Origin: Acidobacteriota bacterium
Lineage (GTDB): Bacteria; Acidobacteriota; Terriglobia; Versatilivoradales; Versatilivoraceae
Length of the DNA stretch: 64,000 nt
NCBI GenBank assembly: GCA_022826755.1
Contig: JAJDUG010000080.1
Location: forward strand, 1 to 64,000
Reading direction: 5' to 3'
Shown here: positions 51,430-60,953 of the stretch, in pieces
How the letters are laid out: the number at the start of each line of letters is the position of its first letter
Position numbering within the stretch: position 1 is the first letter of the stretch
Notes under the pieces: generated by a model
What the model was told of the DNA's origin: nothing
Database searches by the model: none
The model's input: only the letters and a program-made list of their open reading frames with translations
Made by a program: the position numbers and the translations under genes

Positions 51430-52611
51430 ATGCTATCGAATCGAGAAGGCTTCAAATTTCTTGCCTATATAAGCATCAGCGCCCTGCTGAGCTTCACCAT
51501 GTGGACGCTCATCCTGGTCCCCGACTACCTGGCTCATCAGGGGTGGTCGGCCCAGAAGATCGGCTGGGCCATGGGCCTGTTCTTCGTCTTTGCCCTCTTC
51601 ACCCGGATCTTCTCGGGGCACCTGGCCGACCGCATCGGAAACGTGCCCACCGCCCTGGTCGGCACCGGCATTGCCTTGAGTGGCTGTATCTTCTATTGGG
51701 TCTCCCTCTGGTGGCCGGACGCCCTCTTTGCGGCTCGCGCCCTTCACGGCGCCGGGGGGTCGATGGTTGCCTCCGGCGCTCTTTTTCACCTGGTGAGATC
51801 GGTGCCCCAGCATCTCAAGGGGCGGGTGATGGGGTATTTCGGCCTGCCCGGGTTCGTGATGATGGGAGTGGGTCCCTTCATCGCCGAGACGTTGCATCGT
51901 ACCTGGGGAATGGTCGGGGTATTCACCTTCATCCTGGTCAATTTCGTAGCGGTTGGCATTCTCCTCCGCTGCCTGCCGCGGCCCCTGGCTCCCAGGGGTA
52001 CGCGACGGACCACCTTCAGCCGCGCCTTCAGAGAGAGCTTCCCCAATCTGAGACCCGTGATTTTCTTCGCTTTTTGCTTTGGCGCCGGCTTGTCGGCCTG
52101 GAGCAGCTTTCTGGCTCCCACCGTGAGTTGGATCGGAGCCGGAGCAGTCTCGGCCTTTGGCGTCGGCTATGGCTCGGGAGCCTTGATGACTCGTCTGGGC
52201 CTGAGTCAAAGACTGGATCGGGGCAGGAATCGCCTGATCGCCATCTCCAGCCTTACGCTATACGGGGTGGGGCTTGCCTGGATTCCTCATGCCGATCATG
52301 CCTGGCAATTGGGACTCATCGGGTTCGGTTGCGGAATGAGCCATGGCCTCTACTACCCGGCCTTGAGCTCCTACGCCGCCCAGCGTTTTCACCCCCTGCA
52401 CACCGGAAACGCCATGAGCCTCTACATGTCCGCGTTCAGTCTGGGGATGTTTCTGGGGTCTCCGCTCTGGGGCTACGTGGGGAACCAATGGGGATACCTC
52501 TGGATCTTCGCATCGGCAGGCCTGCTGGTGTTCTGCTCGACCCTGATTTTTGTGATTTCACGTTCCTGGCGGCCGGCCAGGAAGCTGATCTGGGCGAAGG
52601 CTGGCCCCTGA
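51430..52611 (+). CDS. MFS transporter
   Basis: A 393-residue major facilitator with about twelve hydrophobic helices. The conserved loop between helices 2 and 3 is visible (GHLADRIGN, matching G-x3-D-R-x-G). ARALHGAGGSMVASGALFHL and FGCGMSHGLYYPAL lie in later helices. No substrate can be assigned. It is divergent from the cyclase-family gene, and the DapA-like gene starts 72 bases later, so it may import the substrate of these enzymes. Confidence 0.86.
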   Translation: MLSNREGFKFLAYISISALLSFTMWTLILVPDYLAHQGWSAQKIGWAMGLFFVFALFTRIFSGHLADRIGNVPTALVGTGIALSGCIFYWVSLWWPDALFAARALHGAGGSMVASGALFHLVRSVPQHLKGRVMGYFGLPGFVMMGVGPFIAETLHRTWGMVGVFTFILVNFVAVGILLRCLPRPLAPRGTRRTTFSRAFRESFPNLRPVIFFAFCFGAGLSAWSSFLAPTVSWIGAGAVSAFGVGYGSGALMTRLGLSQRLDRGRNRLIAISSLTLYGVGLAWIPHADHAWQLGLIGFGCGMSHGLYYPALSSYAAQRFHPLHTGNAMSLYMSAFSLGMFLGSPLWGYVGNQWGYLWIFASAGLLVFCSTLIFVISRSWRPARKLIWAKAGP

Positions 52612-52683
52612 AACTTACCGTTTTTACAATGACAACCTCGAGTGGGAGGCGAAAGCTACCCGGAATCTTGGGAGAAAGAGGCG

Positions 52684-53649
52684 ATGGAGACACAATCCAA
52701 GCAGAAACTTGAGACGGGGGCCGGTCCGCTCCCCTTCACCGAACTCGACACCGTCACCGTGCTGTTGCCGATGCCTTTTCGGGACGGACGGTTGGACGGG
52801 CGGGCACACGCCCGGAACCTGGACTACCTGCTGGGAAACTGTTTTTTGGATGAAGGGCGCAGGCGGGTCATCGGAATCGGGGGAACCAGCCTGATCCACC
52901 ACCTCGACCGGAGCACCCTGTTGGAGCTGACTCGGTCGACCGGGCGCCGGCTGGGGGCAGATGCGCTCTTCATGGCCGGGGTCATTCCCACGCCCCCCTC
53001 CGAAGCCAGGCGATTCATCCAGGAATGCCTGAGCCTGGAGAGACCCCCCGACTACTTTCTGCTGATGCCCATTCCCGGTCTGTGCAACCCCGAGGGCGTT
53101 GAAGCCGAGCTTTCGGCTCTTTCGGAATACTTTCAAGACCGAGGGGCGGGACGCTTTGTCCTCTACCTGCGCACTGGCCGCCTGAACGCGGCCTATGCTA
53201 GACTCGCCTCCAGATTTGCCAACATTGCCGGCATCAAGGTGGGCACCCGGCCCGGAGACGTGCAGGAGCTGCGAGCCGCAGTGCCCCCTTCCAAACGGGT
53301 TCTCTGGGGAGTGGGCGACCGGGTGACGGCGGCGGCCCGCCTGGGCGCGCGGGGCCATACCTCCGGATTGACCCTGATCTGCCCCCGCCTCTGCGATGCC
53401 ATCAACAATGCCTGCCGGCGCGAGGACTTCGAGGCCTGCGCCGAGCTGGAGCAAGTGGTTTCGGGACTCGAAGAGATTCGTTTCATGGAGGATCGGATCT
53501 ACAACTACTCGGCCGTGGTCGCCGCCAGCCGGCTGGGTGGATTCCAGGACATCGACCTGGGAGAAGGGGGGCCGTTCAACGCCCCCCCGCCGCCGGCGAT
53601 CCTGCAGCAAATCGCCCGCTGCGTGGAGCGGTTGAAACCCTACCACTGA
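52684..53649 (+). CDS. DapA-family aldolase/lyase
   Basis: A 321-residue DapA-family protein, shifted from the classical motifs. FVLYLRTG provides the Tyr and IAGIKVGTRPG the Schiff-base Lys. The substrate loop reads IGIGGTSL instead of GTTGE. The ATG at 52684 has GGGAGAAAGAGG upstream; the frame allows a start at 52642, without similarity. It may catalyse a retro-aldol step. It follows the MFS gene by 72 bases and precedes aceE by 78 bases. Confidence 0.8.
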   Translation: METQSKQKLETGAGPLPFTELDTVTVLLPMPFRDGRLDGRAHARNLDYLLGNCFLDEGRRRVIGIGGTSLIHHLDRSTLLELTRSTGRRLGADALFMAGVIPTPPSEARRFIQECLSLERPPDYFLLMPIPGLCNPEGVEAELSALSEYFQDRGAGRFVLYLRTGRLNAAYARLASRFANIAGIKVGTRPGDVQELRAAVPPSKRVLWGVGDRVTAAARLGARGHTSGLTLICPRLCDAINNACRREDFEACAELEQVVSGLEEIRFMEDRIYNYSAVVAASRLGGFQDIDLGEGGPFNAPPPPAILQQIARCVERLKPYH

Positions 53650-53727
53650 CCGGCCAAAGGCGACTGAATCGGAGCAATCCACCGAGTCGGCCAATAGCAG
53701 CCCGTTTTCGGGCGAACGGAAGCAGGG

Positions 53728-56178
53728 ATGACCGGACATTCCCCAGAACTGACCAGCAGCGGCCAGGGGGCCAAGATCGGCGTGGAGCTTGCCGACAACC
53801 TGGCGGATTCAGAGGTCGACATCCTGGAGCGAATTCAAGAGAGGGTTCTGTGGCTGAGCATGCAGATCGTGCACTACGCCAATTCCGAAAGGGAAAACGG
53901 CAGCGGCGCCAAGGTGGGAGGGCACCAGGCCAGTTGCGCCTCCATGGTCAGCCTGATGACGGCTCTCTATTTCCACTCGCTGCGATTCGGAGACCGGGTC
54001 TCGGTCAAGCCCCACGGCTCCCCGGTGTACCACGCCATCCAGTATCTCCTGGGCAACCTGCCCGAGGAGAAGCTCCGCCAGTTCCGCAGCTTCAAGGGAC
54101 TTCAGTCCTATCCCAGCCGCACCAAGGACGTGGACCAGGTCGACTTTTCCACCGGGTCGGTGGGTCTGGGAGCCGTCGTTCCCAACTTCGCCCGGCTGAC
54201 CCGGCAGTTTGTGCGCGACCATTTCGGGCACCCCCGGCGCAACCGCTTCATCGCCCTGATGGGCGACGCCGAATTGGATGAGGGAAACGTGTGGGAGGCC
54301 CTGGGCGAAGAAACCTTGCAGGAACTGGGGCAGGTCCTCTGGATCGTCGATCTCAATCGCCAAAGCCTGGACCGGGTCGTCCCCAGCGGCAAGGCCCAGA
54401 AGATCGAGGAGATGTTTCGCATCAACGGCTGGCGGGTGCTCGAGTTGAAGTATGGCCGGAAACTGGAAGAGGTCTTCAGGCGTCCCCACGGCGAGAAACT
54501 GAGACGGCGCATCGACCTGATGAGCAATGACGAGTACCAGAGCCTGCTGCGCATCGAGGACGGCGAAAAGATCCGGCGCCGGCTGGTCAACACTCCCACC
54601 GGCCAGGACGAGGAACTCGTGGAATTGTTGAGCGACTACTCCACCGACGAAGTCAAGCCTCTGCTGGCCGATCTGGGCGGCCATGACCTGCGCAAGATCC
54701 TGGAGGGACTGGACGAGGCCGATCGGATCACCGACCAGCCGGTCGTCATCATCGCCTACACCATCAAGGGTTGGGAGTTGCCGATCGCCGGAGATCCCCT
54801 GAACCACGCCAAGCTCCTGACCTCGGATCAAATGGCCGAGCTTCGGTCGCGACTGGGAATCGTCTCCGGAGGAGAATTCAACCGATTCGCCCCCGGAAGC
54901 TCCGAAGACCGGTTTATTCAGTCACGCCTCAAGCTTCTCAATGGAAATGCCGAGGCCGAAGCCGCTCCTGCACCCGCGCCTCTTCCGATTCCCACCAGCC
55001 TGGGGTCCGGCTACCGGGGCGACCTCTCCACCCAACAAGCCTTGGGGACCCTCCTCACCGCCTTGAGCCGCATTCCGGAGGTGGCGGCCCGCATGGTGAC
55101 CACTTCCCCCGACGTTTCCATTTCGACCAACCTGGGGGGATGGATTCACAAGATGCGGGTCTACAGCCACGAGGAGAAGATCAATTTCTTTCGCGAGAAT
55201 GCGGTGGCCTCCATGCTCAACTGGGAGCAGTCCCCCAAGGGACACCACATCGAGCTGGGCATTTCGGAGAACAACCTGTTTCTCCTCTTGAACATGTTGG
55301 GACTGTCGCAGGAATTCTCCGGGGAGGTGCTGCTTCCCTTCGGAACCGTCTATGACCCCTTCATCGGACGGGGGCTGGATGCGTTGACCTACGCGGCCTA
55401 CACCGAATCCAAGTTCATTTTTGCCGGCACCCCCTCCGGAATCACTCTGAGCCCCGAGGGCGGCGCTCACCAATCCCTGATCACGCCCTCCATCGGCATG
55501 GAAATGCCCAACCTGGTCTACTACGAACCCACCTTCGCCCAGGAACTGGAATGGATCTTTCTGGCGGGCCTGCGGAACCTGCTGGACCGCAAGCGGGGTC
55601 AGATTCTCTACCTGCGGCTCTCCACCCGTCCGGTGCCGCAAAGTCTCTTCCCGGCCGACCGCAAAACGGCTCCCCAAGAGTTGGAGCGCCTGCGCCAGGA
55701 CCTCCTGCGGGGGGGATATCGACTACTGGATCACAGCTCCGCCCCCGGGTACGCTCCCGGCAGAAACGTCCTGAACATCTTCACCTGCGGGGTGATGGTG
55801 GTCGACGCCCTGGAGGCCAGCCGAAGACTCGCTCGCGAAGGCATCTTCGCCAACGTGATCGCCGTCACCAGTCCGGACCTGCTCTTCCGGGGCTGGCAGC
55901 AGGCCAACAAGCTCAAGATGAAAAACCCCGCTACCCGTTTCACCTTTCACCTGGAGGGCCTGATTCCGCCCTCGGAACGCCGGGTCCCCATCGTCACAGT
56001 GCTGGACGGGCACTCGCATGCCCTCTCCTTCATCGGGAGCGTGTTCGGCAGCCAGGCGCTCTGTCTGGGCGTGGATGAATTCGGACAGTCGGGTCAGGCC
56101 GAGGAGCTCTACGACCACTACCAGATCGGCGTCAAGGCCATCACTCAGGCCGCCCGCCAGCTGGTCCAGGCAGGTTAG
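53728..56178 (+). CDS. aceE: Pyruvate dehydrogenase E1, homodimeric (AceE-like)
   Basis: An 816-residue thiamine-diphosphate enzyme of the homodimeric pyruvate dehydrogenase E1/transketolase-like group. Residues near 60-130 give GAKVGGHQASCASMVSLMTALYF. The TPP motif is GDAELDEGNVWEA near residue 180, with VLWIVDLNRQSLDRVV after it. The pyrimidine-binding half has LGISENNLFLLLNMLGLSQ and YLRLSTRPVPQ. E. coli AceE has 887 residues, so this copy is slightly short. No E2 or E3 gene lies in the window, so the partners must be elsewhere. Branched-chain or related 2-oxoacids are an alternative substrate. Confidence 0.88.
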   Translation: MTGHSPELTSSGQGAKIGVELADNLADSEVDILERIQERVLWLSMQIVHYANSERENGSGAKVGGHQASCASMVSLMTALYFHSLRFGDRVSVKPHGSPVYHAIQYLLGNLPEEKLRQFRSFKGLQSYPSRTKDVDQVDFSTGSVGLGAVVPNFARLTRQFVRDHFGHPRRNRFIALMGDAELDEGNVWEALGEETLQELGQVLWIVDLNRQSLDRVVPSGKAQKIEEMFRINGWRVLELKYGRKLEEVFRRPHGEKLRRRIDLMSNDEYQSLLRIEDGEKIRRRLVNTPTGQDEELVELLSDYSTDEVKPLLADLGGHDLRKILEGLDEADRITDQPVVIIAYTIKGWELPIAGDPLNHAKLLTSDQMAELRSRLGIVSGGEFNRFAPGSSEDRFIQSRLKLLNGNAEAEAAPAPAPLPIPTSLGSGYRGDLSTQQALGTLLTALSRIPEVAARMVTTSPDVSISTNLGGWIHKMRVYSHEEKINFFRENAVASMLNWEQSPKGHHIELGISENNLFLLLNMLGLSQEFSGEVLLPFGTVYDPFIGRGLDALTYAAYTESKFIFAGTPSGITLSPEGGAHQSLITPSIGMEMPNLVYYEPTFAQELEWIFLAGLRNLLDRKRGQILYLRLSTRPVPQSLFPADRKTAPQELERLRQDLLRGGYRLLDHSSAPGYAPGRNVLNIFTCGVMVVDALEASRRLAREGIFANVIAVTSPDLLFRGWQQANKLKMKNPATRFTFHLEGLIPPSERRVPIVTVLDGHSHALSFIGSVFGSQALCLGVDEFGQSGQAEELYDHYQIGVKAITQAARQLVQAG

Positions 56179-56266
56179 CAACGCCCCCGCCCTGCCGTGC
56201 AGATCAGACCAGGAAAAACGTCCGATCAACCAATCGAGACGAACCACGAAGTTGTTTCACACGAGC

Positions 56267-57367
56267 CTACCCCGCCAGGGGCTGCTGCAGGGTCATGCAG
56301 TGAAGGGCGCCGAAACCCCAGGCCAGGTCCAGGCTGTGAACGCCGGCCACGGAACGGCCCGGGAACAGCCGGCTGAGCCGGCTCAGCGCCAGGCGGTCGT
56401 TGGGGTCGTTGAAGGTGGGAACCAGGACCGTCCGGTTGGCGATGTAGAAGTTGGCATAGCTGGCGGGTAGGCGCTGCCCGCTGAAGGACAGGGGCCTCGG
56501 CATGGGAAGCTCAACCACCCGGAGCGCGTGGCCGTCCTGGTCGGTGGCCTTCGCCAGCCGCCTCCGGTTTTCCCGCAGGGCTTGGTAGTTGGCGTCCCGC
56601 CGGTTGGATTCCACCGAGACCGCCAGGGTGGTGGGGTTTACGAAGCGGGCGACGTCGTCCACGTGGCCGTGGGTGTCGTCGCCGGCGATTCCTCGCTGCA
56701 GCCAGATGACTTTGGTGACCCCGAGGTAGTGCCGAAAGATGTCCTCCATCTCCGCCCTGGAAACTCCCGGGTTGCGGGCCTGGACGGGGCTCAGCAGGCA
56801 TTCCTCGGTGGTGACCAGCGTTCCCCGGCCGTTCACGTCGAAGCTGCCCCCTTCCAGGACGATCCTGCGCCCGCCGGGTTCCATCGTCGGCTGCCGGCAT
56901 TTCACGCCGAGCAGGCCGGCGATGGCGCCGGGAACCGCGTCGTCCCGCTTCCAGTTCGAATACCTGGCCCAGCCGTTGAATTTCCAGTCCAGGACCCCCA
57001 CCTGGCCCGTCCCCGAACCGCACCGGCGGACGAAAACCGGACCGCTGTCGCGCAGCCAACTGCGGTTGGTGGCCACCCGGTGGAATTCAACAGCAGCCAG
57101 ATCCACCTCGGCCTGTGAAAGCAGCCGGCGGGCCCGCTGTTCCAGCCGCCCGTCCTCCACCAGGATCCTGACCCGTTCGTGGCGGTGCAGGTGGCGCACC
57201 ACCTCGCCAAAGACCCAGGGGATGGCCGCGAACTTGCCGGGCCAATCGGCCCGATAGTGTGGCCAGGCGATCCAGGTGGCCTCGTGAGGCTCCCACTCCG
57301 CCGGCATGCGGTAACCGTTCGGAATCGCAATCAGGCCCATGGCGGTCGTCGGACAAGACCGACTCAC
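56267..57367 (-). CDS. aguA: Agmatine deiminase
   Basis: Converts agmatine to N-carbamoylputrescine, the first of two steps to putrescine. The 366-residue product has the PAD-like fold: RMPAEWEPHEATWIAWPH at the start, VEGGSFDVNGRGTLVTTEECLL, GDDTHGHVDDVARFV with catalytic Asp and His, and the catalytic Cys in GFGALHCMTLQQP. The GTG at 57367 overlaps the TraB-like stop as GTGA, a classic coupling; an ATG at 57340 is the alternative start. The AguB gene lies two genes upstream on the same strand. Confidence 0.92.
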   Translation of the reverse strand: MSRSCPTTAMGLIAIPNGYRMPAEWEPHEATWIAWPHYRADWPGKFAAIPWVFGEVVRHLHRHERVRILVEDGRLEQRARRLLSQAEVDLAAVEFHRVATNRSWLRDSGPVFVRRCGSGTGQVGVLDWKFNGWARYSNWKRDDAVPGAIAGLLGVKCRQPTMEPGGRRIVLEGGSFDVNGRGTLVTTEECLLSPVQARNPGVSRAEMEDIFRHYLGVTKVIWLQRGIAGDDTHGHVDDVARFVNPTTLAVSVESNRRDANYQALRENRRRLAKATDQDGHALRVVELPMPRPLSFSGQRLPASYANFYIANRTVLVPTFNDPNDRLALSRLSRLFPGRSVAGVHSLDLAWGFGALHCMTLQQPLAG

Positions 57368-58296
57368 AACTGCTTCACGGTATATCCCTGCTTTTCCAAG
57401 AGTGCCACAACACTCTCCGGGCCCACCAGGTGGAGCGCTCCGACCACCAAGAGGGTGGTTCCCGGCCGATCCAGAATCGGATCGATCTCGAGCAACCAGT
57501 TCTTGTTGCGCTCGACAATCAGCCTTCGGTACAGGCCGGGATAATCCTTGAAACTTTCCTGCATCAATTCCGCCAGCACCTTGGCCTCCCCGCGGGACCA
57601 GGCTTGCACCAGTTCTTCGATTTCTTCCTCCATCTCATCCAAGTCTTCCAGGGTCTGCAAGAGGAACTCCTCCTGCAACCTGTCGGACATTCCATCGAAC
57701 CGGTCCAACTGGTATTCCACGGTTTCCAAGGCCCGGATTTCCTTGCCCGCCTGCTTCCCCTTGTCGAAGTAATAGCGGTCGACGCCGTGCCTGGGATCGA
57801 ATCCCAGAGTCTGCAACTTGAAGAGGGCAAGAGTCAGACTGAAAGACCAGGGCTTCAGGGAGCGGAGCCGGTCAAAGGGCAGGCCCAGCGCCTCGGTCTT
57901 CTGTTTGGCCAGGGCAAAGGTCTCCGAGGAAACTTTGTCCTGGAGCGTCTCCCCCTGGAGCATTGCCTTCCGGGCGAACACTTGCCGGCTCTCCGGAGAA
58001 TTGCCTTCGTCCAGGTCCAATTCCAGCAGAATCGTGTTGGCTTGCTGAAAGGCTGCTTCCGCCGCCGGAGACACGGCATGGGTCCCGGGTTTCAGCAAAT
58101 GCACGGTCCCCAGCAGGAACAGGGTGCCCTTCTCGGAAGAAACTTCCCACAAACAGCCCCTGGAGGTCTCCTCGGTTGCGGGAGACTGCTGGGCTGCCAC
58201 CGTAGCGGCGCCCAGGCCGAGGCTGAAAACGATCGCCAACAACGCAAGGAGGGCCCTCTTCGGCTTGCGGTCCATGGTCCACTGGTCGAATGACAT
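57364..58296 (-). CDS. TraB/GumN-family exported protein
   Basis: A 310-residue TraB/GumN protein, a metal-dependent hydrolase-like fold of unclear bacterial role. A signal peptide (ALLALLAIVFSLGLGAATVAA) covers residues 15-36. Motifs are WEVSSEKGTLFLLGTVHLL with the conserved GTxH, TILLELDLDEGN, GFDPRHGVDRYYFDKGKQ and the closing TLLVVGALHLVGPESV. It sits between aguB and aguA on the same strand, overlapping aguA by four bases if that gene uses its GTG. Its link to polyamines is by position only. Confidence 0.88.
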   Translation of the reverse strand: MSFDQWTMDRKPKRALLALLAIVFSLGLGAATVAAQQSPATEETSRGCLWEVSSEKGTLFLLGTVHLLKPGTHAVSPAAEAAFQQANTILLELDLDEGNSPESRQVFARKAMLQGETLQDKVSSETFALAKQKTEALGLPFDRLRSLKPWSFSLTLALFKLQTLGFDPRHGVDRYYFDKGKQAGKEIRALETVEYQLDRFDGMSDRLQEEFLLQTLEDLDEMEEEIEELVQAWSRGEAKVLAELMQESFKDYPGLYRRLIVERNKNWLLEIDPILDRPGTTLLVVGALHLVGPESVVALLEKQGYTVKQL

Positions 58297-58407
58297 CGGT
58301 CCCTGTCCTTTCCGAGGGTAACCCCTCTTTCACAATCCTGGTGCGGCGCCGGGCGCCCAGGCGGCAAACGACCGGCCGGTATTGGTGACCCGGTCGCTCC
58401 GTCTGGT

Positions 58408-59316
58408 TCAGCTTGTCGGCGGACAGTCGAGGAGCCGATTGACGATCGGCGCGTAACTGTCGATGCGGCGGTCTCGCAGGAAGGGCCATTGCCGCCGGAC
58501 CTCTTCAATTCGACCCCAGTCGCATTCCGCCACCACCAGCTCTTCCTCCCCGGAAGCTTCAGCCAACACCCCGCCGAACGGGTCGCAGACGAACGAGGCT
58601 CCCCAGAAGTCCAGACCCTCGCCGCCCGGGGGGCATTCGAAGCCCACGCGGTTGACCGATGCCACGAAGATCCCGTTGGCAATGGCGTGGGAGCGCTGCA
58701 TGGTCTTCCAGGCCTCCTGCTGGGCGGCGCCGTCTTGCTGTTTCTCCGAGGGGTGCCACCCGATGGCGGTGGGATAGAAGAGGATCTGGGCGCCGCCCAG
58801 GGCAATCAGGCGGGCCGCCTCCGGATACCACTGATCCCAACACACCAGCACGCCGATGCTTCCGTAGCGGGTCTCGAAGGTCGGGTAACCCCGATCCCCC
58901 GGGGTGAAGTAGAATTTTTCGTAGTAGAGGGGGTCGTCGGGAATGTGCATCTTGCGATAGCTTCCCAGCAAGGTCCCGTCCGCATCCAGGACGACCGCGG
59001 TATTGTGGTAGACGCCGGCCGCTCTCCTCTCGAAGAGAGGAACGACCATGGCCATTCCATGCCGCCGGGCCAGCGCCGACAAGCTTTCGGTGGTGGGGCC
59101 GGGAATCGACTCGGCCAGGTCGAAGAAGGCCTCGTCCTCCGCTTGGCAGAAGTACTGCGACCGGAACAGCTCCTGCAGGCAAAGGATCTGAACCCCCTGT
59201 TCGGCCGCCCGGCCAATGCCCTCCCGGACCTTCTCCAGGTTGTCCCGAGGTTGCGGGCAGCTCGCCATCTGCAGCAGACCCACCTTCACCCTGGGGGATG
59301 GTTGTGTCCTGGTCAT
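58408..59316 (-). CDS. aguB: N-carbamoylputrescine amidase
   Basis: A nitrilase-superfamily enzyme that splits N-carbamoylputrescine to putrescine, CO2 and ammonia. The 302-residue product has the catalytic Glu in ILCLQELFRSQYFC, Lys in YRKMHIPDDPLYYEK and Cys in VLVCWDQWYPEAARL. The SRQYFC-like and FYFTPG segments are typical of AguB. The ATG at 59316 is followed by KVGLLQMASCP, the standard start. With aguA two genes downstream it completes the agmatine route to putrescine. Confidence 0.93.
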   Translation of the reverse strand: MTRTQPSPRVKVGLLQMASCPQPRDNLEKVREGIGRAAEQGVQILCLQELFRSQYFCQAEDEAFFDLAESIPGPTTESLSALARRHGMAMVVPLFERRAAGVYHNTAVVLDADGTLLGSYRKMHIPDDPLYYEKFYFTPGDRGYPTFETRYGSIGVLVCWDQWYPEAARLIALGGAQILFYPTAIGWHPSEKQQDGAAQQEAWKTMQRSHAIANGIFVASVNRVGFECPPGGEGLDFWGASFVCDPFGGVLAEASGEEELVVAECDWGRIEEVRRQWPFLRDRRIDSYAPIVNRLLDCPPTS

Positions 59317-59494
59317 ACGGGTGTTTCCAGCCTCCCCTGCCTGGTCGCCGGCGACACTATATGGGGCCTGCCTTGGAATTTCAACGGCCGCCGATTGCGG
59401 CTGCAACTCCCGACAACCATGCCAACTGCGTGCGCAGGATCGCCCCCTTTTTGACGGGCTATCGGGCAGCCCGGTGGGGGATGAGGTCTAAACT

Positions 59495-59503
59495 TGTGAT
59501 AAT
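59495..59503 (+). promoter_or_regulatory. Extended -10 promoter before aroC
   Basis: TG-T-GATAAT (59495-59503) is an extended -10 element, 39 bases before the aroC ATG. No clear -35 was seen, which is usual for extended -10 promoters. Confidence 0.4.
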
Positions 59504-59541
59504 ATGGCATTTGTCAGTTCAGGCCTTGCCAGGAGTTTTTG

Positions 59542-60789
59542 ATGGAGATATTGGGTGGACCGTTGTATGGGGTTGCCGGCGCCGGGGAGTCCCACGGGCC
59601 GGCCATCACCACCATCGTTTTCGGTTGCCCTCCCGGGCTCAGGATTTCCCGCCAGAGGATTCAGCGCTACCTGGACCGGCGGCGTCCGGGAAGCAGCAGG
59701 CATGGAACGCCCCGCCGCGAGCAGGACCGGCTGATCCTGTTGTCGGGGCTGTACCAGGCGGATACCGATCGCTTGACGGCCGGCGCTCCCATCCGGGTCG
59801 GCGACGCGGACCAGTCCCTCACGGTTCCCTCTTACGAGGAGGGCCACTGCAGCGGCGAACCGGTGGCGGCCCTGGTGCTCTCCTCGTCCAAGCGCCCGCA
59901 GGACTATGAGCAGTTTGCCGGACCCGAAGGGGAGGTTCGTCCCGGACACACCGACCTGGTCAAGCATCACCAGTCCCGAGGCTACGCGGACCCGAGAGGC
60001 GGCGGGCGCTCCAGCTACCGCTCCACCATCTCGGACGTCATCGCCGGCTCCATCGCCCGGATCTTTCTGCGGGAGCATTTCCGGACGGTAATCCTGTCTT
60101 CCATCTGCCAGGTGGGACCGTTGAAGAGCTCGCTGACCCTGGCCGATCGGCTCAAAGAAATACAGGAGCCTGGCTCGCCTGGTTGTTCGCCGGAGGCCCT
60201 GGAAAAGCTGGAAGATTCCCTGGAGGGATCCGAGATCCACACGCTGGACCCGACCCTCGGCCGGAGCGCCGCCGAAGCCATCAGGGAAACCCGCAGGAAG
60301 GGAGATTCCCTGGGAGCATCCATCGAGGTGGTGGCCGCCAATCCGCCGCCTCTGGTCGGGGAGCCGCTCTATCAGAGCTTGAAGTTGCGCCTGATGGGCT
60401 CTCTGGGGGGATTGCACGCGGTGCAGTCGTGCGAGATCGGCGCGGGTTCGGCAGCCGTCGAGCGAAGGGGGAGCGAAAACAACGATCCCATCCGGCGTTC
60501 AGGCTATCAAGGCAACCGCCACGGCGGACTGCTGGGTGGAGTCACCACCGGCAGTCCCCTGATCTGCCGGGTCGGGTTCAAGCCGACCTCCTCCATCCTG
60601 CTTCCCCAGCAGTCGGTCCGCAAGAACCTGGAAGAGATCGAGTTCAGGCTCAAGATGGGGCGCCATGACCCTTGCGTGGGCATCCGCGCGGGAATCACGC
60701 TGGAGTCGCGCCTGGCGATCGAACTGATGAACGCGGTGCTCATGCACCAGTCGCGACGGCTCGATTTGAAGGCCCACCAACTCTTTTGA
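59542..60789 (+). CDS. aroC: Chorismate synthase
   Basis: The last enzyme of the shikimate pathway, making chorismate from EPSP with reduced FMN. The 415-residue product shows GESHGPAITTIVFGCPPG near the start, RREQDRLILLSGLYQ, RPGHTDLVKHHQ, DPRGGGRSSYR and NRHGGLLGGVTTGSP, then KMGRHDPCVGIR. The ATG at 59542 has AGGAG six bases upstream, which decides against the preceding TTG. It is rather long, with an insert around residues 195-235. No other aro gene is nearby. Confidence 0.95.
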   Translation: MEILGGPLYGVAGAGESHGPAITTIVFGCPPGLRISRQRIQRYLDRRRPGSSRHGTPRREQDRLILLSGLYQADTDRLTAGAPIRVGDADQSLTVPSYEEGHCSGEPVAALVLSSSKRPQDYEQFAGPEGEVRPGHTDLVKHHQSRGYADPRGGGRSSYRSTISDVIAGSIARIFLREHFRTVILSSICQVGPLKSSLTLADRLKEIQEPGSPGCSPEALEKLEDSLEGSEIHTLDPTLGRSAAEAIRETRRKGDSLGASIEVVAANPPPLVGEPLYQSLKLRLMGSLGGLHAVQSCEIGAGSAAVERRGSENNDPIRRSGYQGNRHGGLLGGVTTGSPLICRVGFKPTSSILLPQQSVRKNLEEIEFRLKMGRHDPCVGIRAGITLESRLAIELMNAVLMHQSRRLDLKAHQLF

Positions 60790-60875
60790 ACCAACCCGCC
60801 GGACCGTCCCGGGACACCTGCCCGTGGACCGCAAGGAACCCGTCAGGAAAGCCGCAAGGCGGTCCCGCCGGCCGC

Positions 60876-60903
60876 TTGACGCCCTTCGAATCGGTGTTAG
60901 ACT
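60876..60903 (+). promoter_or_regulatory. Promoter before YHS membrane protein
   Basis: -35 TTGACG (60876-60881), 16-base spacer, -10 TAGACT (60898-60903), about 50 bases before the ATG at 60954. Confidence 0.45.
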
Positions 60904-60953
60904 CATGGCATGCGGGTCAGGTTCGCATTCCTCACCGGGGGTGAGCATCTGCC

